A DNA stretch of 64,000 bases from Saprospiraceae bacterium (GCA_020436935.1 JAGQWX010000002.1:1-64000); one strand, 5' to 3'; numbered from the stretch's first letter, positions 27,388 to 37,947 are shown. Notes: a model not told the origin generated them from the letters alone. Numbers and translations: made by a program.

Positions 27388-28719
27388 TCAATGTCCTCCC
27401 GTGGGAACGGCAGAAAGTTCCTGATCAGGTTTTTTGGTTTTCATTAATACTGTCGCAATGGCCGCCAAAATGAGCAAGACACCGGCTAAAGTAATGGCCA
27501 GTCTTGCATCGTTGTGAAGGAAATTTTGGAGTATAAAACCAAAGGTCAGGTTTTGAAGAATCATCGGGATTACAATCATCATATTGATGATGCCCATGTA
27601 AACCCCATATCTTTCCTTAGGGATTTGCGACACTACCATGAGGTATGGAATGCCCATCATTGACGCCCAACCAATACCAAATCCTGTGATGGCCAGGATG
27701 AGCAAGTATTTGTTGGACATCCATGGAAACAAGAGGAAGCCTGTTGCTGCAAGTATCAAGCAGCTGATATGGACCCATTTTGCGGAGGATCTTGATGCCA
27801 GTCCGGCAAGAGCAAATGCAGAAAGAAAGGTGACAATATTGTACCAACCGTTGACCAGCCCCGTCCAGCTCACCGCCTCTTCATACAGTTTTGTATCAGA
27901 AGAAGGAGTAACTCCCCAAACAGAAAGAGCTACACTTTTGGAAGAATTTTGCCAATAACAGAACAAAGCATACCACTGAAAGAGATAGACCAAAGCCAAT
28001 TGCCACATCACCTTTGGCATGTCTTTTATGGCGCCAAAAATTTCCTTAAATGGAGTCAAGACCCCTTTTCCGCTGCTATTGATGTATGCCAATTCTTCCT
28101 CGTCAGGCGGTATTTCCTTTGTAGTTTTTATACTCCATAAAATACTGCCAATGGAACAAATTGCCCCCAGGAAAAACGAAGCATACACCCAGTTGGGCAA
28201 CTTTCCGGTATAGCCGACAAACAACATGGGAAAAACAAAAAGAGACAAATTGGCAAGCGTTTGTCCCAGGCCTGTAAAAAAACTTTGCGCCTGGAATCCC
28301 ATACCCTGCTGAGAACCATCCAAATTATCAGCAATAAAAGCCCTGTATGGTTCCATTGCTGTGTTGTTGCCGGCGTCAAGGATCCAAAGCAGCCCCGCAG
28401 CCATCCAAAGTGAGGAGGAGAAAGGGTATATGAGCAAGGCGACACTGCAAAGTATGGCCCCGATCAAAAAATACGGCTTCCTCCTTCCCCACCGCGCACT
28501 CCATGTTTTGTCGCTCAAAGCTCCTATGATGGGTTGGATCAGCAAGCCTGTCATAGGCCCGGCAAGGTTTAGTAATGGAATTTCATCGGGGCTTGCGCCC
28601 AGCATATCATATATCGGATTGACTGCACTTTGTTGTAAACCAAAGCTGTATTGTATGCCTAGAAAACCCACATTCATATTGATGATCTGTGAGAAACTCA
28701 ATTTTGGCTTTAACTTCAT
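27388..28719 (-). CDS. SLC45/GPH-like MFS sugar transporter
   Basis: This 443-residue inner-membrane protein has about 12 hydrophobic segments. After the second helix it carries [14 protein letters not shown] (70-83), the cytoplasmic loop motif of SLC45-type and glycoside-pentoside-hexuronide-type symporters. Known bacterial and eukaryotic relatives carry sucrose, maltose or related glucosides with protons. Here it is encoded 30 bases after the kinase gene and downstream of the glycosidase. It therefore probably imports the disaccharide that the pathway degrades. The substrate is inferred from context only. Confidence 0.85.
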   Translation of the reverse strand: MKLKPKLSFSQIINMNVGFLGIQYSFGLQQSAVNPIYDMLGASPDEIPLLNLAGPMTGLLIQPIIGALSDKTWSARWGRRKPYFLIGAILCSVALLIYPFSSSLWMAAGLLWILDAGNNTAMEPYRAFIADNLDGSQQGMGFQAQSFFTGLGQTLANLSLFVFPMLFVGYTGKLPNWVYASFFLGAICSIGSILWSIKTTKEIPPDEEELAYINSSGKGVLTPFKEIFGAIKDMPKVMWQLALVYLFQWYALFCYWQNSSKSVALSVWGVTPSSDTKLYEEAVSWTGLVNGWYNIVTFLSAFALAGLASRSSAKWVHISCLILAATGFLLFPWMSNKYLLILAITGFGIGWASMMGIPYLMVVSQIPKERYGVYMGIINMMIVIPMILQNLTFGFILQNFLHNDARLAITLAGVLLILAAIATVLMKTKKPDQELSAVPTGGH

Positions 28720-28749
28720 GGTCTTTGATTTGAATTTGTGGTTGTTGAT

Positions 28750-29403
28750 TTATGGCTTGACTATTTTGAAACTGGCATCGATGACTACATCTGCCAGCGC
28801 TTTGTGTTTTTTGATGATCTGGTGTTCGATCTCCAGGACTTGTTCTATAAAAGGAGTGATGGGGTCCCGTGCTCTTTTTTTTCGGTCTTCAAATGTTGTC
28901 TTGTAATCACGGTCGATGAATATCCTGGAGTTGATTTCTCCGAGCAATGAGGTGTATGTGCCTTCGACAATGACTACCGCTCTTTCTGGAATGTCAATAT
29001 TTTCTTCAAGAATGATGTTGTTGGAATAATCAGAAAGCGGCTTTTTCAGCTGAGCAGTGGCTGAATTCCCGATGTCTCTTAAGTGCTGATCGAGCAGATC
29101 CAATCTTACTTCATGAGGACCGACGTTTTCAAAGCTTTCCATACGGTTTTGATGGTTGCTTGCAGGAGGCAAAATAAAATAATCATCCATATGCAATATG
29201 ATTGCCGGGATTTCCATTGACTCCAGCAATTTTGATAGAGCAATGGCAAGTGTTGACTTTCCTGACCCGCTTTCGCCGGCAATGCTGATGCTGTAATGGC
29301 TCTTGCGATTGACGATGTCGCTCATCAGCACGTTCAAAACTTGTCTGGCAGAATTGAGGTATTTTGCTTTAATTTTGATTACATCTCCAATCATTTCTGA
29401 CAA
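28750..29403 (-). CDS. uridine kinase-like P-loop kinase
   Basis: This 217-residue protein has the phosphoribulokinase/uridine kinase fold. Walker [10 protein letters not shown] is at 43-51, LHMDDYF at about 74-80 matches the substrate-binding acidic loop, and [11 protein letters not shown] is the second strand motif. A basic lid (EDRKKRARD) follows. The gene overlaps the glycosidase gene by 13 bases and precedes the transporter, which suggests a sugar or sugar-derived substrate rather than uridine. Related kinases also act on pantothenate, ribulose phosphate and other small molecules, so the substrate is open. Confidence 0.75.
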   Translation of the reverse strand: MSEMIGDVIKIKAKYLNSARQVLNVLMSDIVNRKSHYSISIAGESGSGKSTLAIALSKLLESMEIPAIILHMDDYFILPPASNHQNRMESFENVGPHEVRLDLLDQHLRDIGNSATAQLKKPLSDYSNNIILEENIDIPERAVVIVEGTYTSLLGEINSRIFIDRDYKTTFEDRKKRARDPITPFIEQVLEIEHQIIKKHKALADVVIDASFKIVKP

Positions 29404-30605
29404 AAGGTTTGTAGTGTTTCGAAATTATTATTGGCAGAAAAAATATGCCCGGATGCTGAGTAGGTGAGGGGTTTTTGTCCACCGCTTTGCTGGTGATAAG
29501 CGTCCAGGTATTCAGCAAAATCGTATTGGTTTTCTACCAAAACATTTTCATATTTGTTTTGAATTTTATCAGCAAGAGTTGTAGCCCCATTCTTGCGCAA
29601 GCCCATGGCCATCCATCCCATCCAGATCGGCCAGATGCCCCCATTGTGAAAATGTCCTGGTTCGTTTTTAAAATGGTAACTAAAATTGGAAGAAATAGAA
29701 GGCCACAATTCATCGCCTGGTTGAATGATCGGCCAGAATGCAGGGATTAATCCTTCTAAATTTTTGTCTTCCCACAATTCGTGGATAAATTTTGTCAAAT
29801 GTTCTAGCGATTCGGCATCGTAGAAGCCGAGCAATAATGCCAGGCCATTGCCCGCAGCGTCAAAATTTTGATAGGCGCCGCCAGGATGAAATCCACTTAA
29901 AAAATATGGAGGCTGTTCTTTACTCAATCTTTGATAAAGGCCCGGATGATATGCCTTGCTTTGGTATTCATCATTGATCATGAAGTTGACCTGGATGCTC
30001 GCTTTCAAATCATAAGCCTTAAGTTTCAGTAAATCATCTTCAAGCAATTCGCCCCATAGTTTGCATGCCCAGTAATACAGGAGGTTGTCATAAAGTAAAT
30101 ACCCGTGATATGGATATTCATCAGCCCAATTGCCACTCATAGGCGTATACATCAAACCACGCCCATTGAATTCCCAAGCTTTCAAGGTTTTAAAAATATT
30201 TGAAATTTCGGCCTTCAGTTCATCCAGCAAATCGGATTCTCCTGTATGATGAATGAAATGGGCAGCGCCGATGAGAAACCATGTGGTCGCATCCACTCTT
30301 CCTGCCAGTGAACCAAAACTCTTTTTACCTGTAAAGGGATCAACGTTTCCCGGTATAGTGCCCAGCTCTTTATCACGTGCATTCCATAAGGTTGTAAGCG
30401 TATTGCCAAGTCCTGCAATGATGACTTCATCTTGAAGCACCAGCCCCGCAAGTCCACCAAGCACACCATCTCTTGCCCAAATTCTTTTGTAATTGTCTTG
30501 ATCATTGACACCGGCAAGAATACCATAATCAGTACAGGCGCTGTGGAGCATGCCGATGGCTTGATGTTGTATGTTCTTCTTTATATCGTTTGAAAGCACT
30601 TCCAT
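29391..30605 (-). CDS. (alpha/alpha)6-barrel glycoside hydrolase, debranching/GH100-like
   Basis: This 404-residue protein has no signal peptide, so it should be cytoplasmic. Segments typical of six-hairpin glycosidases are YKRIWARDG (about 40-48), GRVDATTWFLIGAAHFI, GNWADEYPYHGYLLYDN and HNGGIWPIWMGWMAMGL. These resemble the catalytic domains of amylo-alpha-1,6-glucosidase and of GH100 neutral invertases. The acidic residues in ARDG and NWADE are candidate catalytic groups. Beside an SLC45-like importer and a kinase it probably hydrolyses an imported sucrose- or glucan-type oligosaccharide. Its start follows the VCBS gene stop by 2 bases. Confidence 0.72.
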   Translation of the reverse strand: MEVLSNDIKKNIQHQAIGMLHSACTDYGILAGVNDQDNYKRIWARDGVLGGLAGLVLQDEVIIAGLGNTLTTLWNARDKELGTIPGNVDPFTGKKSFGSLAGRVDATTWFLIGAAHFIHHTGESDLLDELKAEISNIFKTLKAWEFNGRGLMYTPMSGNWADEYPYHGYLLYDNLLYYWACKLWGELLEDDLLKLKAYDLKASIQVNFMINDEYQSKAYHPGLYQRLSKEQPPYFLSGFHPGGAYQNFDAAGNGLALLLGFYDAESLEHLTKFIHELWEDKNLEGLIPAFWPIIQPGDELWPSISSNFSYHFKNEPGHFHNGGIWPIWMGWMAMGLRKNGATTLADKIQNKYENVLVENQYDFAEYLDAYHQQSGGQKPLTYSASGHIFSANNNFETLQTFCQK

Positions 30606-30607
30606 TT

Positions 30608-33600
30608 TTAATTGATCTCGTTATTGTTGTTGGTTTTAATTTTCAGAAGCTGCAGACCTCTGTTGTTTTTTGCGACGAAAATGCCATTTCCACTTTTGAT
30701 AAGCCTCCGTACCTGTCCTTTATAAAGCGGCGAATTGATGGTTTTGGCTTCAAATTTCCAGTCGCCCTTATTGATGATTACGGTTCCCGGATCAGCATCC
30801 AGCCTTCCAATCTGTGCATTGATGCCATAAAAATTGCTACCCAGGATAAGATCCATTTTTCCATCTCCATTCACATCATCGAAGACTGCATCCATGATCT
30901 TGCTGAATTGTCCTTCCAAAGGCAATTCATGCCGCACAAATACGCCATTTTGATTTTCGTAAAAACAACTTGCCAGAGTATTTACTATGTATTGATCTGC
31001 ATGACCAAGCGCTTTATCGTCCCAAATATCATGGAGCGACTTTTTGGAAAAATCAGCCGCATAGATGAATTTTTTCTTCAACGAGGGCATCTGCTTGATG
31101 AGCTCTTTCATATTGGCAAAGGGCACTTCTTTTCCATGATAATAATAGGAAATGACTTGCTCAGCTTTCCCATTGCCGTCAAAATCATCGACGTACATAG
31201 ATAGAGGATACGACTCTTCCGCCTTCCATTTGCTGTTTTTTCCATGATTTCCGACAAAAAGATCGAGGTCTCCGTCTTGATCGATGTCACACAGTTTCAC
31301 ACAATGGAACAAACCACGGTCATTGCCAATAGGTGAAATGGTAAGCTTTCCATTGGCAAAGTCAAGCAGTTTGATCTCTCCCCATTCAGAAGTTACAATT
31401 ATTTCTGTTTGACCATCGCCGTCAATATCTCCTGCTTCAGCGTCCGTTACCATACCAAGCTTCAGACCTTCAGCATCGTATTGCGAAGTTCTGTCCTCAA
31501 AACTCTTTCCATTGTTGTTGATGAGAATTTTTGATGAAGGCCTGGCCCCATATTGCCATGGAATACTGCGCGCCAACATAATGACATCATCAAATCCATC
31601 ATCGTTGATATCCATGACAATGATGTCCGAGGCGGTAAGTTGCAGGCTGTCATTGAAGGCATTTTCTTCATTTTTCCAGCCCGTCTCCGATTGGAGGTAG
31701 AGTCGGGGCTTGTTGTATGCAGATCTGGTATAAAATTCTCCTCCACCTGATCCAACGATCAAGTCCTGCCTGCCATCGTTGTTGAAATCAAGCCATTGTG
31801 CGCAGACGTCTTCATAAAGTGAGTCATTGGATATGCATTCAGGCGTTATATCCCTCATTGCTTTTTGGTCCCACAAGAGTAAATGCGGTTTTTTGAACCT
31901 TGCATTGCCCAAAAAGACCATTGTTTTCTGTGTCGAACTGTCAAAGTTTACAGCAAGTGCGGGACCTTCAGCAGAAGTCAATTGTGGCATAAGGAACTCG
32001 CGGTCAAACTCCTCAAAAGCATTCTCCTCATGTGAAAATTTGAAAGTAGAGATATCTGCTTCAATAAGTTGGTTTTTACTTAATGCCTTGAGTTCATTTA
32101 AATCAAACTTGGTAAAACCTGCTACATAGCGCACCGTATCTCCAATTTGCGAAGCCAGGACCTTTGTTACGCTTTGATCGGGCCAAATCACCCATATTGA
32201 ATCAGGAACAGCGTTGAGTGGCGTATTTAGGTAGACTCCTGTATACATAGCAGAAAGGTATCCTGCTTCCTTAAAGTTTTCTGTGTATGTCGAAACTCCT
32301 TTAGAGAAGGCAATGATTTTGGCTCCAATACCAGCAGGATTTTGGTCCGAACCCTTAAGAATGATTCGTGATAGTGGACCAGCTCCCTTTTCAACCGATA
32401 AATTTTTATAAAATGAAACGCCGTCGTTGATGTTGTTGGTGACGAGCTCAAGGTCTCCGTCATTGTCAAAGTCTGCAAAAGCTACTCCATTCGAAAATGT
32501 ACCTGAAGTGCCATTTATAGAAGAAGTTGCATCCTCAAAACTCAGTTTTCCATTTTGCAGATAAAGTACATTGGGTATTTTGATGACCGGAAGATTGGAT
32601 AGAATGTTGAGATCTGATTCATCAAATTGTTTTCTTTCGATCTTTGCCTGTACGACATCATCGACAATGTAGTCGATATAGTCAATGTCATTCATTCTTC
32701 TGGGGATGCCATTGGCGACAAATATATCCCGGAGACCGTCGTTGTTGAGGTCCTGGATGATGGTGCCCCAAGACCAGTCAGAGGCATGGACTCCTGCCAA
32801 TTGTCCCACTTCAGAAAATAATCCATTGCCGCGGTTGATTTGCAGATTGTTTCTCGCGTATTGGTGATTGTAGCCTTGTTTCAGCTTGAACTGATAGATG
32901 TTGTACGGGTCTTCTCCTTCCGATCTTTTGAGAATCTCATAATCAGATGGCAACATGTCGAGGGTAAAAATATCAGGGAGTAAATCGTTATTTACATCAG
33001 CAATATCTACCCCCATAGTGAACCGTGATGTGTGCATCAGCATGGTGTCTGTATGATCTCTGAAAGTCCCGTTTTTTTGATTGATATACAGGTAGTCGTT
33101 TTCATGGAAGTCATTGCCCACATAGATGTCCGGCCATCCATCCAGATTGATGTCTGCTATTTTTATGCCCAGTCCGTATCCCAGAGCGCTGCTGTGGATG
33201 CCTGTGGAAGTGGTAACGTCTACATACTTATTTTTTTGACGATTGAAGATCCGGTCTCCTGCAGTTGGGTGGTATTTGCCAAGGTTTCTGGACCGCTCTC
33301 CAAAGGTTCCATTTTTATGTACACTGTGGTTGAGCAGAAACATGTCGAGATCTCCATCCAGATCATAATCGAAAAATGCTGATTGGGTAGAGAATCCTTT
33401 GAATGCCAGACCATATGCTTCTGCTTGTTCGGTATAGACAGGAGTGCCATCAGCTAGTATTTTTTCGCATACAAATAATCTGTTTTTTCCACTCAAAACA
33501 GGAGGGAAGTCTACCTGGCAAACATAGATGTCTTTAAGACCATCGTTATTGATATCGGTGATATTGACGCCCGTAGAAAATCCTTCAAAGTCAAATTGTG

Positions 33601-33937
33601 CAGTAACAGAGACGTCTTCAAATTTCAGATTTCCTTTGTTGATGTAAATCTTGTTTTTTCCTTCGTTGGAAGGCAGGACTATATCGTCGAGGCCGTCGTT
33701 GTTCAAATCACCTGTGGCAACACCTGCGCCATTGTAGTAGTACATATAGCTGAAGATGTTTCGCTCATTGTTGGGATTGAGGTCATTTCTAAACATGATC
33801 CCGGTCGCCGAGGAGTCGAGCACCTCAAAAACAGCATTTTCACCGGAAGACTGTGAAGCCCCGGATTCACTTTTTTCTCTGCAGCTTAGCCAGGTCAATG
33901 CCAATGCCAAATAAACTACCGGAAGTGTTTTATTCAT
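30608..33937 (-). CDS. VCBS/FG-GAP repeat lipoprotein with ASPIC/UnbV domain (second of pair)
   Basis: This is a 1109-residue surface-type lipoprotein with its lipid Cys at 19 (ALTWLSC). Many calcium-binding DxNxDGxxD loops mark FG-GAP/VCBS blades, the first at 77-85 (DLNNDGLDD), with about seven in the first half and more after residue 650. An ASPIC/UnbV segment lies at about 525-600 (GSDQNPAGIGAKI, then VIWPDQSV). The architecture is that of CRTAC1-like beta-propeller proteins. It is a paralogue of its upstream neighbour and the two genes overlap by 8 bases. In a SusCD operon these probably replace SusE/F-type glycan-binding lipoproteins. That role is inference. Confidence 0.85.
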   Translation of the reverse strand: MNKTLPVVYLALALTWLSCREKSESGASQSSGENAVFEVLDSSATGIMFRNDLNPNNERNIFSYMYYYNGAGVATGDLNNDGLDDIVLPSNEGKNKIYINKGNLKFEDVSVTAQFDFEGFSTGVNITDINNDGLKDIYVCQVDFPPVLSGKNRLFVCEKILADGTPVYTEQAEAYGLAFKGFSTQSAFFDYDLDGDLDMFLLNHSVHKNGTFGERSRNLGKYHPTAGDRIFNRQKNKYVDVTTSTGIHSSALGYGLGIKIADINLDGWPDIYVGNDFHENDYLYINQKNGTFRDHTDTMLMHTSRFTMGVDIADVNNDLLPDIFTLDMLPSDYEILKRSEGEDPYNIYQFKLKQGYNHQYARNNLQINRGNGLFSEVGQLAGVHASDWSWGTIIQDLNNDGLRDIFVANGIPRRMNDIDYIDYIVDDVVQAKIERKQFDESDLNILSNLPVIKIPNVLYLQNGKLSFEDATSSINGTSGTFSNGVAFADFDNDGDLELVTNNINDGVSFYKNLSVEKGAGPLSRIILKGSDQNPAGIGAKIIAFSKGVSTYTENFKEAGYLSAMYTGVYLNTPLNAVPDSIWVIWPDQSVTKVLASQIGDTVRYVAGFTKFDLNELKALSKNQLIEADISTFKFSHEENAFEEFDREFLMPQLTSAEGPALAVNFDSSTQKTMVFLGNARFKKPHLLLWDQKAMRDITPECISNDSLYEDVCAQWLDFNNDGRQDLIVGSGGGEFYTRSAYNKPRLYLQSETGWKNEENAFNDSLQLTASDIIVMDINDDGFDDVIMLARSIPWQYGARPSSKILINNNGKSFEDRTSQYDAEGLKLGMVTDAEAGDIDGDGQTEIIVTSEWGEIKLLDFANGKLTISPIGNDRGLFHCVKLCDIDQDGDLDLFVGNHGKNSKWKAEESYPLSMYVDDFDGNGKAEQVISYYYHGKEVPFANMKELIKQMPSLKKKFIYAADFSKKSLHDIWDDKALGHADQYIVNTLASCFYENQNGVFVRHELPLEGQFSKIMDAVFDDVNGDGKMDLILGSNFYGINAQIGRLDADPGTVIINKGDWKFEAKTINSPLYKGQVRRLIKSGNGIFVAKNNRGLQLLKIKTNNNNEIN

Positions 33938-36900
33938 GGCTGTTGATTTTGTGGAGTAATGGCTTGTCGTTGTTGAGGGCTGTCAGGATCATTTTGTCCC
34001 CATTATTTACCAAAGCAATTTTTCGTGCCTCGCCTGAATATGAATATCCAAGATGACTTGAAGGTTTTGATACAGCTTTGCCATTTTCAAAAGAAATGAG
34101 CAATCCATTACTGGCATCCAGTTTTGTAAAATTGGAGGAGAAATGATAAAAATTACCCACGGCCAGGATTTCTTTCCTGCCATCACCATCAAAATCATCA
34201 ACTAAAAAGTCATTGATGCACGACCATTGTGCCATTGCATCTAAATAGTGTATTTCAAAATTTCCTTTTCCATCATTGAGCGCTATGTAAGACAAGGGTT
34301 CGGTGAATATTTTTACCATAGCCTTATTTACCAGGTCTTGCGGCAGCAATTCCTGGATGGATTTTTCCGCAAATACGGCATGGTTCAGGTTTTTCTTTTT
34401 TAGAAAGTTGAGCTGAGAAGTTACTTCCCGTTTCAGATAAACGGGCTTGTCCTTGCCATCCGCTGTTTTGGTCAATACCTTGTCAATGCTTCCATTCCCA
34501 TCGAAATCACTGATAAATAATTTAACGGGATGTTTGTCATCTGGTTTGAGATTGAAATTTGCGCCGAGATTGCCCAGCAAGAGGTCAATGTCCCCGTCGC
34601 CATCAATGTCACTGGGTTCAATACTTCTGTACCAGCCGTTTTTATTGGTCAAAGCCCTGGCCTCAATAGCTTTGAATTTGCCATTTTCAAATCTGAATAT
34701 ACTTGGTGCAAACCATTCGCCAACCACAACCAATTCTTGCTGGCCATCACCATCAATGTCGGCAATCGCGGCATCATTGACATTACCGACATTTTTTAAT
34801 TTTCCAAGCGCATCATTTCCAGCAAGGGTAAATGTGCCCTTGTCATTGAGCATGAGATAGGACTCAGGATCCAGACCAAATTCTCTGGTGACAGATTTTC
34901 CTCCCAGGAATACGTCGATGTCCCCATCCTGATCTGCATCGAAGGGCAATACCACAGATAAGTTGGAAGTTGTCCTTGGGAATTTACTGACCTGGAAATT
35001 TCCTTTTCCGTCATTGAGGAACAATCTGGGTAAGATCTCCAGATCATTGGTTTGGTATTCATTTCCTCCTGAAGCTACCAGGAGGTCCTGGTCGCCGTCC
35101 ATATCGGCATCAAAAAAAGCTGCGCTGACATCTTCAAAATATGTGAACCTTTCGAAGGCTTTTTCTTCCTTTAATTCAAATTGTCGGCTTGAAGTATTGT
35201 AAACGTAGAGCTGTCCTGCCTGACCTTTGGCTCCACCTAAATATACGTCCTGAGCTCCATCTCCATTGATATCAGCAACAGCCATAGCCGGACCTTCTCT
35301 CGAAGTTTTGAAAGGAATATTGGGTTCATAATAGAAGTCCACAAAATCATTTTCAATATGCGGAGTGAAATTGCTCGTCATTGCCTCAAACCACCTTGCT
35401 TGCTCAGGGGATCCAGCCAACAAAATTTGATCTCCGGCATTTTTAATATCAAAAGTCAGCAAGGTGTCAATGCCAACATTGGTTATTTTTTGGATGGCAC
35501 CATCGGGCCAAATCACCAAAAGAGAGTCAATGCGATCCTGGTGACCAATGCCAAGCACTTGTGTATAGTCTATGCTGCTTTGGAAGCCTCTGCTCGGAAT
35601 CATTTCTCTGCTGATCTGCCCATTTGCTGTATAAGCGGTCACTTTTGTTCCAATGCCAAATGTATTTTTCTCGGTGCCCTTCAGACTTACTTTGATAAAG
35701 TGGTGATCTGCAGGTGTATGATTTTGGTAAACAAAGGCTTTCTGATTCACATTATTGACGACAAGGTCAAGGTCTCCATCGTTGTCCAGGTCACCATAGG
35801 CTGCTCCGTTGGAGAAACTTTTTTCTTTCAGACCAAAGGATTGAGCCTGTTCTTCGAACTTCATACCTCCCTTATTATGGAAAAAGTTGTTTTCAATTGG
35901 ATTGGAAGGCATGTGTTTGATGATCTCATCAATTTTAGACTTTTCACCACTGAGTGCCATTTTCTGACTGATCTCGTCTGCAAAAAAATCGATGAAATCC
36001 TGATCTATCACATCACTGTAAATTCCATTACAAACGTAGATGTCATTCAAACCATCATTGTCTGCATCAAACATCAACGCTCCCCAAGACCAGTCTGAGG
36101 CAGCAACCTTGCTGAATTGTGCGATCTCACAGAATTGCCCATCGCCGGTGTTGAACTGCAGGTTGTTTTGCATGTATTGATCGTAAAATCCCTGTTTTCT
36201 TCTTAGACCCTGAACATCCACATTGTCATAAGACGAGGTGGTTTTAAGCCTTTTATCAGAAATGGGCAGCATATCTGTTGTAAATATTTCCACGTGCCCG
36301 TCATTATTGAGATCTGCGATGTCCGCACCCATGGAAGACATGCTGATGTGTTTGATTCTTGATTCTAGTTCTTCCTTGAATGTGCCATCTTTTTGATTGA
36401 TGTAGAGGTAGTCTTTTTCAAAAAAATCGTTCGAGACATAAATGTCATCATATCCATCGCCATTGACGTCGCTGATGTTTACCCCCAGGCCAAAGCCGAT
36501 GAGCGAACCGAAGATACCTGCTTCATCACTCACATCTGTAAATACATTGTTGTCATTTCTCAGAAGCTTGTCGCCCCCACCTTTGAGGAAGTCTTTGACC
36601 GGCCAGTCTTCAGCCTTGAGGTCGCGCTTATTGCTGTAGTTGAGGGTGTTGACGGGAATAAAACTGTTGTTGAGTAGATATACATCCAGATCGCCGTCTT
36701 TGTCGTAATCAAAAAATGCTGCGTGGGTGGTGTACCCATCATCGTCCAATTGGTACTCAGCCGCTTTTTCAGTGAATGTATTGTCTTGATTATTGATGTA
36801 GAGTTTATTTTTTTGACCAGCTGTTTTGTCTTCATTCAAACCTGCATTGCACACATAAATGTCCAGAAAGTGGTCTCCGTTGATGTCGACCATAACAACA

Positions 36901-37295
36901 CCGGTGGACCAGTTTTCCTCACAAGCGGTGCCTGATTGGGCAGTGATGTCTTCGAATGTCAGGTTGCCTTTATTGAGGTATAACTTATTGCTTCCCATAT
37001 TGGCAGTGAAATATACATCTGCAAGACCATCGTTATTGATGTCGCCAATGCCTACACCACCGCCATTGTAAAAATTGCGGTAATTGAAAATGTTGAATTC
37101 TTCTGTATTGTGGATTTGGTTTTCAAAAGAGATTCCCGTGGTTTTTTCATCCATCAATTCAAACCGGGATTCTGAATTTTGAGTGGTCTCATTTTTTTGT
37201 TGGCAAGCAGTAAAAAAGAATATAGAAGCAAGCATTCCTGTGCTAAGAGGATGGAGTAGAAAGTTGAACTTCTTTATGGTCAGGTACTTTTTCAT
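33930..37295 (-). CDS. VCBS/FG-GAP repeat lipoprotein with ASPIC/UnbV domain (first of pair)
   Basis: This 1121-residue lipoprotein has a longer N-terminal leader and its lipid Cys at 31 (FFFTAC). The first calcium loop DINNDGLAD is at 85-93, followed by a series of similar loops such as DYDKDGDLD and DVNGDGYDD. An ASPIC/UnbV domain lies at about 530-605 (FGIGTKVTAY, then VIWPDGAI). A second propeller-like half follows, also rich in DxDGDxD loops. It shares order and spacing of motifs with its downstream paralogue throughout. The gene begins 1 base after the small lipoprotein gene ends. Confidence 0.85.
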   Translation of the reverse strand: MKKYLTIKKFNFLLHPLSTGMLASIFFFTACQQKNETTQNSESRFELMDEKTTGISFENQIHNTEEFNIFNYRNFYNGGGVGIGDINNDGLADVYFTANMGSNKLYLNKGNLTFEDITAQSGTACEENWSTGVVMVDINGDHFLDIYVCNAGLNEDKTAGQKNKLYINNQDNTFTEKAAEYQLDDDGYTTHAAFFDYDKDGDLDVYLLNNSFIPVNTLNYSNKRDLKAEDWPVKDFLKGGGDKLLRNDNNVFTDVSDEAGIFGSLIGFGLGVNISDVNGDGYDDIYVSNDFFEKDYLYINQKDGTFKEELESRIKHISMSSMGADIADLNNDGHVEIFTTDMLPISDKRLKTTSSYDNVDVQGLRRKQGFYDQYMQNNLQFNTGDGQFCEIAQFSKVAASDWSWGALMFDADNDGLNDIYVCNGIYSDVIDQDFIDFFADEISQKMALSGEKSKIDEIIKHMPSNPIENNFFHNKGGMKFEEQAQSFGLKEKSFSNGAAYGDLDNDGDLDLVVNNVNQKAFVYQNHTPADHHFIKVSLKGTEKNTFGIGTKVTAYTANGQISREMIPSRGFQSSIDYTQVLGIGHQDRIDSLLVIWPDGAIQKITNVGIDTLLTFDIKNAGDQILLAGSPEQARWFEAMTSNFTPHIENDFVDFYYEPNIPFKTSREGPAMAVADINGDGAQDVYLGGAKGQAGQLYVYNTSSRQFELKEEKAFERFTYFEDVSAAFFDADMDGDQDLLVASGGNEYQTNDLEILPRLFLNDGKGNFQVSKFPRTTSNLSVVLPFDADQDGDIDVFLGGKSVTREFGLDPESYLMLNDKGTFTLAGNDALGKLKNVGNVNDAAIADIDGDGQQELVVVGEWFAPSIFRFENGKFKAIEARALTNKNGWYRSIEPSDIDGDGDIDLLLGNLGANFNLKPDDKHPVKLFISDFDGNGSIDKVLTKTADGKDKPVYLKREVTSQLNFLKKKNLNHAVFAEKSIQELLPQDLVNKAMVKIFTEPLSYIALNDGKGNFEIHYLDAMAQWSCINDFLVDDFDGDGRKEILAVGNFYHFSSNFTKLDASNGLLISFENGKAVSKPSSHLGYSYSGEARKIALVNNGDKMILTALNNDKPLLHKINSHE

Positions 37296-37296
37296 T

Positions 37297-37818
37297 TTAT
37301 TGCTTTATATCCGGTTTTTTTATGGTGAGGAAGCCTTGCATTTTTTCCCATTTGGTCTCATCCATGTAGTTGTTGATTTCACTGCATTTGCCCTGGTACT
37401 TGATCAGGATTTTTGAGGTATCAAACTGCACTAAATTAGCTTCACCTTCAGTGATGATATAGCCTATGCCTTTTCCTGAAGCTGCTCCATCTATTTTGCC
37501 AAACATCAAGTCAGATTCCAGTTGATTTTTGGTTGATATTTTGATTTTTCCAGTTTGGGGCATCTTTGATTCAGCTGACTTTGGTAGAGTCAGCATGATA
37601 TTGCTTTGGTCATTCCCAAACAGGTTGATGGTAAAACTTTCTTTATAAATAAAAACGGTACCCTTGAATAAAGTAGTGTCCGAATAAAACTGACTTCCTT
37701 CAACGTCAAAGGATGCAAAAGCTTCACCATCTTGTAGGAGATTAAACTTGCGTACTTCATGGTCTGCGCAAGATGCAAGAGTGATGATCAGAAATACAAA
37801 TATGTGGCTGGTCCTCAT
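37297..37818 (-). CDS. small hypothetical lipoprotein of the SusCD locus
   Basis: This 173-residue protein has a lipoprotein signal with Cys17 (IITLASC) and a beta-rich body with alternating hydrophobic residues. No family is recognised. It is the first gene after the susD terminator and its stop lies 1 base before the VCBS gene, so it heads the downstream run of genes. Size and location suit a small periplasmic or surface accessory protein. A specific function cannot be given. Confidence 0.7.
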   Translation of the reverse strand: MRTSHIFVFLIITLASCADHEVRKFNLLQDGEAFASFDVEGSQFYSDTTLFKGTVFIYKESFTINLFGNDQSNIMLTLPKSAESKMPQTGKIKISTKNQLESDLMFGKIDGAASGKGIGYIITEGEANLVQFDTSKILIKYQGKCSEINNYMDETKWEKMQGFLTIKKPDIKQ

Positions 37819-37922
37819 TTAAATGTGAATTTGGATATGAGGCAAATATTATAGAAAATTTTTAGAATTAAGAGGCAAGCTTCAGAACATTGCTGAATCA
37901 TGCTGGATGATCATAAAAGGGC

Positions 37923-37947
37923 AAAAAAAGGGGGACGAATCCCCCTT
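37923..37947 (-). terminator. intrinsic terminator after susD
   Basis: On the minus strand AAGGGGGA-TTCG-TCCCCCTT is followed by a run of T (stem 37928-37935 with 37940-37947; T-run from the A tract at 37923-37929). The stable UUCG-type loop and U tract are textbook features. It begins 24 bases after the SusD stop and would cut the transcript before the lipoprotein, VCBS and enzyme genes unless read-through or a second promoter operates. Confidence 0.85.

Noticed and set aside
30590-31204. 204-codon open frame antisense to the end of the second VCBS gene
   Set aside because: It arises from repeat-biased coding sequence on the other strand; no family resemblance.
35358-36098. 246-codon open frame antisense to the first VCBS lipoprotein gene
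   Set aside because: The DxDGD repeats on the sense strand leave few stops on the other strand. The translated product (many Ile, Cys, Val) matches nothing and has no promoter of its own.
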